Assembly: GCA_026418755.1 (NCBI GenBank)
Contig: JAOAAR010000018.1
Span: 1,662-10,370 of the forward strand
Direction: 5' to 3'
Origin: Planctomycetota bacterium
Lineage (GTDB): Bacteria > Planctomycetota > SKW154
DNA length: 8,709 bases
A model generated the notes under the pieces. That model saw only the letters and a list, made by a program, of their open reading frames with translations. It ran no database searches and was not told where the DNA came from. Below are positions 6,115 through 8,709 of this stretch, one piece after another. How positions within the stretch are numbered: the first letter of the stretch is position 1; every line of letters begins with the position of its first letter. Position numbers and translations under genes: made by a program.

Positions 6115-7046
6115 GAAAACTGTTTATAGTGAGCGGCGCAACTGCCACAGGAAAAAGTTCCCTTGCACAAGCACTTGCATCCCTTACATCCGCCCACATC
6201 ATCTCAATCGACTCGATGAAACTGTACCGCGGCATGGACATCGGCACAGACAAGCCATCCATCCACATCCGCAGCAGAATCCCTCACCACTTGATAGATA
6301 TAGTGGATGCCTACGAGACCTACGATGTCGCAAGGTATGTGAAAGAGGCGAATACTCTGATTGAGCGTTTCAATAATGAGAGGGTGCCGTTTCTGTTTGA
6401 GGGCGGAACTCCTCTCTTCATAAAGGCACTGGTAGAAGGGCTGTTCGACGGTGCACCTGCTGATGTGAGTTTGAGACGCAGACTTTACGAGGAGGCAAAA
6501 GAAAAAGGTGTGGAAACTCTTTATAAAAGGTTAAAAGAGATTGATGTTCAATCTGCTGAGAGGATTCATAAGAACGACCTGAAGCGAATCGTTCGAGCCC
6601 TTGAGGTTTACGAAACGGTCGGCTGTCCAATCTCGCTTTTACAGAGGCAGTTCGGAGAGACAAAACAAGAGTATTTTCTGGTCGTTTTATGGCGCGGCAA
6701 AGAAGAATTGCGCAATCGCATCCGCGCCCGTCTACTCCGTATGATTGAAGAAGGATTCGTCGAGGAAGTAAAGCGGCTAATGGAAAGAGGGGGATTGAGT
6801 GCAACCGCCTCGCAGGCGGCAGGATACGCAGAGATAATAGAATACCTCTCAGGAAAAACCACCCTTGTTCAGGCGATGAAGAGAATAGAAACCCGTCATT
6901 GGCAGTTGGCGCGTAGACAGATGGTCTGGCTTAAAAGCTTTCCGAACGCCTGTCACATCTGCTTAAAAGGCGAAGTGAACTACAAAGTAATAGCAGAAGA
7001 GTTACTCTCCCATTATGGGGAAGGAACAAGCCTCTGCTCTCTCTAA
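6111..7046 (+). CDS. miaA: tRNA dimethylallyltransferase MiaA
   Basis: Adds a dimethylallyl group to N6 of A37 in tRNAs reading UNN codons. The 311-residue protein has the P-loop GATATGKS (9-16), the 'SIDSMKLYRGMDIGTDKP' block (32-49) with the catalytic Asp34 typical of the family, 'PHHLIDIVD' (58-66), 'FEGGTPLFIKAL' (96-107; usually GGT.LY, here Phe for Tyr), 'DLKRIVRALEVYETVGCP' (156-173), 'QAAGYAEIIEYLSG' (235-248) and 'RHWQLARRQMVWLKSF' (262-277), equivalent to the usual 'AKRQ.TWfr'. Length is normal. The ATG overlaps the GT2 stop (ATGA), so it is translationally coupled; this neighbour pairing is contextual, not functional. The gene converges with the DHH gene, with 8 bases between stops. 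Firm identification. Confidence 0.96.
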   Translation: MRKLFIVSGATATGKSSLAQALASLTSAHIISIDSMKLYRGMDIGTDKPSIHIRSRIPHHLIDIVDAYETYDVARYVKEANTLIERFNNERVPFLFEGGTPLFIKALVEGLFDGAPADVSLRRRLYEEAKEKGVETLYKRLKEIDVQSAERIHKNDLKRIVRALEVYETVGCPISLLQRQFGETKQEYFLVVLWRGKEELRNRIRARLLRMIEEGFVEEVKRLMERGGLSATASQAAGYAEIIEYLSGKTTLVQAMKRIETRHWQLARRQMVWLKSFPNACHICLKGEVNYKVIAEELLSHYGEGTSLCSL

Positions 7047-7054
7047 CATATTCT

Positions 7055-7954
7055 TCAGCGATTTGCTTTCAAAGTGCTCAAAATCTCTTTAATTTTGGGC
7101 TCAGCGGTTGTCGGGTCGAGTTGGCAGGTGCCAACAGACTTGTGACCGCCGCCACCGTATCTTTTCAGTAGTTCTCCGACATTCACCTTACAAGTGCGAT
7201 TGAAAATACTGTGTCCCACCGCTACAACCACCGCCCCTTTGTGACCGTCAAACAAGCGCATCTCCACATTAGCCTTGGGGAACATCGTATAAACAAGGAA
7301 TCGGTTACCCACAGGCTTCTCCTTTAAGCCACGAAAATCAGTAACTATGACATTCCCATCGAGTCTTGCATACTTGCTGAGAAGTCTTTTATGTTCCTCC
7401 TGCTCCTTGAGAATTCTGTCAGTGCGTTTCTTCACCTCCTTGTTCTCTAACACTTTTTCAATTGGTAGTTCTTTCACATACTCAACAAGCCAACGAAAAT
7501 ACTTCTGGAAATCAGGACCAAGCCCAGAACGAGGGTCAATTGTCAACCCAAGCAGTATCCAGCCAGAAGGGTTGGTCACATCTTCAATTGAGAGTTGCGC
7601 GCTGTCCAACTTATCAGCCGCCTCGAGAGCGTCCTTAAAACGGTCCAGTTTTTCGCGGTGTTTAGGAGAATAGTAATTGTAAATGACCCGCGCTGCACTC
7701 GGAGCCTTCTCAAATCTTCCTTTGAAGTCTCCGATAACAGGAACTTTATCCTCCTCAGAAATGTGGTGGTCAAACCAGAGGCCACACCCTTTGATATACG
7801 GCACATTGACGACAATGTCCTCCACTCCTGCCTGAATCAAACCATCCTGCACATCTTTCGGATGAACGAAACGAATCTGACGAACATTCTCCACCTCTGT
7901 TAATAGAATGCTTGAGACCAGTCCGTCAAAATCCCCTCTTGTGACAATGTTCAT
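7055..7954 (-). CDS. DHH/DHHA1 family phosphoesterase (exopolyphosphatase/oligonucleotidase-like)
   Basis: A 299-residue cytoplasmic DHH-superfamily enzyme. The first metal motif is 'TRGDFDG' (Asp8, Asp10), then 'FDHH' (61-64), the second-metal 'AADKLDS' (112-118) and the C-terminal DHHA1 motif 'YGGGGHKSVG' (266-275). Family members hydrolyse phosphodiester or pyrophosphate bonds with Mn: NrnA-type nanoRNases, pAp or c-di-AMP/pGpG phosphodiesterases, RecJ, exopolyphosphatases. This sequence looks closest to the short 'exopolyphosphatase-related' group, whose substrate is uncertain. A longer frame starts at 7984, but the ATG at 7952-7954 is preferred: AGGAGG lies 6 bases upstream of it, conserved sequence begins right there, and the upstream ATG falls in a candidate -10 box. 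It lies downstream of the htrA-like gene on the same strand, 99 bases away. Confidence 0.9.
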   Translation of the reverse strand: MNIVTRGDFDGLVSSILLTEVENVRQIRFVHPKDVQDGLIQAGVEDIVVNVPYIKGCGLWFDHHISEEDKVPVIGDFKGRFEKAPSAARVIYNYYSPKHREKLDRFKDALEAADKLDSAQLSIEDVTNPSGWILLGLTIDPRSGLGPDFQKYFRWLVEYVKELPIEKVLENKEVKKRTDRILKEQEEHKRLLSKYARLDGNVIVTDFRGLKEKPVGNRFLVYTMFPKANVEMRLFDGHKGAVVVAVGHSIFNRTCKVNVGELLKRYGGGGHKSVGTCQLDPTTAEPKIKEILSTLKANR

Positions 7955-7960
7955 CTTTTT

Positions 7961-7966
7961 CCTCCT
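7961..7966 (-). promoter_or_regulatory. Shine-Dalgarno fixing the DHH gene start
   Basis: On the - strand AGGAGG is followed by 6 bases and then the ATG at 7954. This near-perfect site decides for the shorter start over the frame-extending ATG at 7984. Confidence 0.85.
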
Positions 7967-7982
7967 ATCATGCCCTTCATTC

Positions 7983-8011
7983 ACTATATCAGAATAGGAC
8001 TGCTTCTACAA
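7983..8011 (-). promoter_or_regulatory. Candidate promoter of the DHH gene
   Basis: On the - strand TTGTAG (8011-8006) is followed after 17 bases by TATAGT (7988-7983), a 5-of-6 match to TATAAT; the -35 is a 3-of-6 match. RNA would start near 7976, giving a short leader of about 20 bases that holds the Shine-Dalgarno. I see no intrinsic terminator after the htrA-like gene, so read-through may also feed this gene. Confidence 0.4.
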
Positions 8012-8053
8012 CCTTTTTCAAAAGCGAGGGAAAATCAGGAAAGTTGAATCATA

Positions 8054-8709
8054 TTAGCGAGGCTGTGGCGGTTGAGGGCGGCGTCCGAGTTCCATTTCTA
8101 ATTCCATCTCCTTCCCATCACGAAGGAGTTTCAGTTTCAGTTTGTCGCCTGGTTTTTTAGTTGCCAGAAGGTCGAGCATCGCTTGAGGTCCGTCAATCTT
8201 TTTACCTTCCGCTTCAATAATAACATCACCAACCTTAAGCCCTGCCTTATCCGCAGGAGAGCCCTGCACAATTTGTTGAATCTGGCAGCCACCATTCACA
8301 GGCTCAGGGTTAAAGAGAACTCCCATATAAGCGTCCGTGCGCGGAGCAGCAGGTCCTGCTGCAGGTCCGTATCTGTCGAGGACCGCGGTCAACCGGAGAG
8401 TTTCCTGGGCTCGTCTGACTTCTATTTTCACCTGCCATCCTTCAGGATAAGCAAGAAGAGCGCCCCAGAAACGGGGAGCGCTCGGAATCTCGTATTCATC
8501 AAGTTTTGTGATGATGTCACCTACCTTAAAACCTGCCTTTTCCGCAGTAGAGTTAGGGTCAACCTTCTCAACGGTAGCCAGTATCTTGGGGTTGTTACTC
8601 AAATGAAGTCCTTGAATAGTTCCGTGAGAGACTATGGTTCCTTCAGGTGCGTTTTTGAATCTCTCAATAAACCGTTTAATCTGGTTGACTGAAACAGCCA
8701 GCCCTATGC
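8054..8709 (-). CDS. HtrA/DegP-like serine protease, C-terminal part with two PDZ domains (5' end beyond window)
   Basis: The frame is open to the window edge, giving 217 visible residues. A TTG at 8602 is internal: 35 in-frame residues precede it, beginning 'IGLAVSVNQIKRFIERF', which matches the end of the HtrA trypsin-like domain (usually 'GFAIPIN..k.vi'). Two PDZ domains follow. PDZ1 is about visible residues 29-110 ('ATVEKVDPNSTAEKAGFKVGDIITKLD') and PDZ2 about 126-207 ('QQIVQGSPADKAGLKVGDVIIEAEGKKI'), joined by an Ala/Pro/Gly linker, with a Pro/Arg-rich tail 'RRPQPPQPR'. HtrA proteins are periplasmic or membrane-anchored proteases for misfolded envelope proteins. The His-Asp-Ser triad and any signal peptide lie off the right edge, so catalytic activity cannot be confirmed here. 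Two-PDZ architecture resembles DegP/DegQ. Confidence 0.85.
   Translation of the reverse strand, partial: IGLAVSVNQIKRFIERFKNAPEGTIVSHGTIQGLHLSNNPKILATVEKVDPNSTAEKAGFKVGDIITKLDEYEIPSAPRFWGALLAYPEGWQVKIEVRRAQETLRLTAVLDRYGPAAGPAAPRTDAYMGVLFNPEPVNGGCQIQQIVQGSPADKAGLKVGDVIIEAEGKKIDGPQAMLDLLATKKPGDKLKLKLLRDGKEMELEMELGRRPQPPQPR

Noticed and set aside
6418..6862. Antisense frames within miaA
   Set aside because: miaA is complete and conserved across this stretch; the opposite frames show no protein-like pattern.
7984..8053. Terminator after the htrA-like gene
   Set aside because: Only a 5-pair TTTTC/GAAAA stem is visible on the - strand, with no following T-run.
1..8709. Mobile element, prophage, defence island or CRISPR array
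   Set aside because: No transposase, integrase, phage structural gene, terminal inverted repeats or spaced direct repeats were seen; the genes are core or envelope functions.

Overview
The window looks like a chromosomal segment from a diderm (Gram-negative-type) bacterium of moderate GC content. The support is a Kdo/lipopolysaccharide-kinase-like protein, an HtrA-type protease with two PDZ domains, and an ECF sigma factor with a membrane-anchored anti-sigma factor. No feature fixes the phylum. There are no transposases, tRNAs, rRNAs or CRISPR arrays, and no gap reaches 300 bases. The two longest gaps, 104 and 99 bases, both carry promoter-like sequence.

Layout. Positions 1-3751 (+ strand) hold one tightly packed unit. 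It begins with the 3' part of a YbbR/CdaR-type gene, then glmM (phosphoglucosamine mutase), a CgeB-like glycosyltransferase, and a small kinase-like protein whose start codon overlaps the glycosyltransferase stop. ybbR-glmM is the conserved tail of the cdaA-cdaR-glmM module, which links c-di-AMP synthesis to cell-wall precursor supply; cdaA would lie off the left edge. After a 104-base gap with promoter-like elements, an inverted repeat and a tandem 13-bp repeat, a second + strand unit (3856-7046) encodes an ECF sigma factor, its zinc-finger transmembrane anti-sigma factor, a small unrecognised secreted protein, a soluble polyprenyl-phosphate-mannose-synthase-like GT2 enzyme, and MiaA. Several junctions are 4-base stop/start overlaps, which implies translational coupling.

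The right end is on the - strand. It holds the C-terminal part of an HtrA-like protease (8054-8709, running off the right edge) and, downstream of it, a DHH/DHHA1 phosphoesterase (7055-7954) that converges on miaA with only 8 bases between the two stop codons.

Functionally the window combines envelope biogenesis (GlmM, two glycosyltransferases, kinase) with envelope stress sensing (sigma/anti-sigma/secreted protein, HtrA) and housekeeping (MiaA, DHH). Most genes are recognisable families. The parts most worth attention are the sigma/anti-sigma/secreted-protein trio with its structured upstream region, and the overlapping glycosyltransferase/kinase pair. I did not find a clearly unprecedented system.
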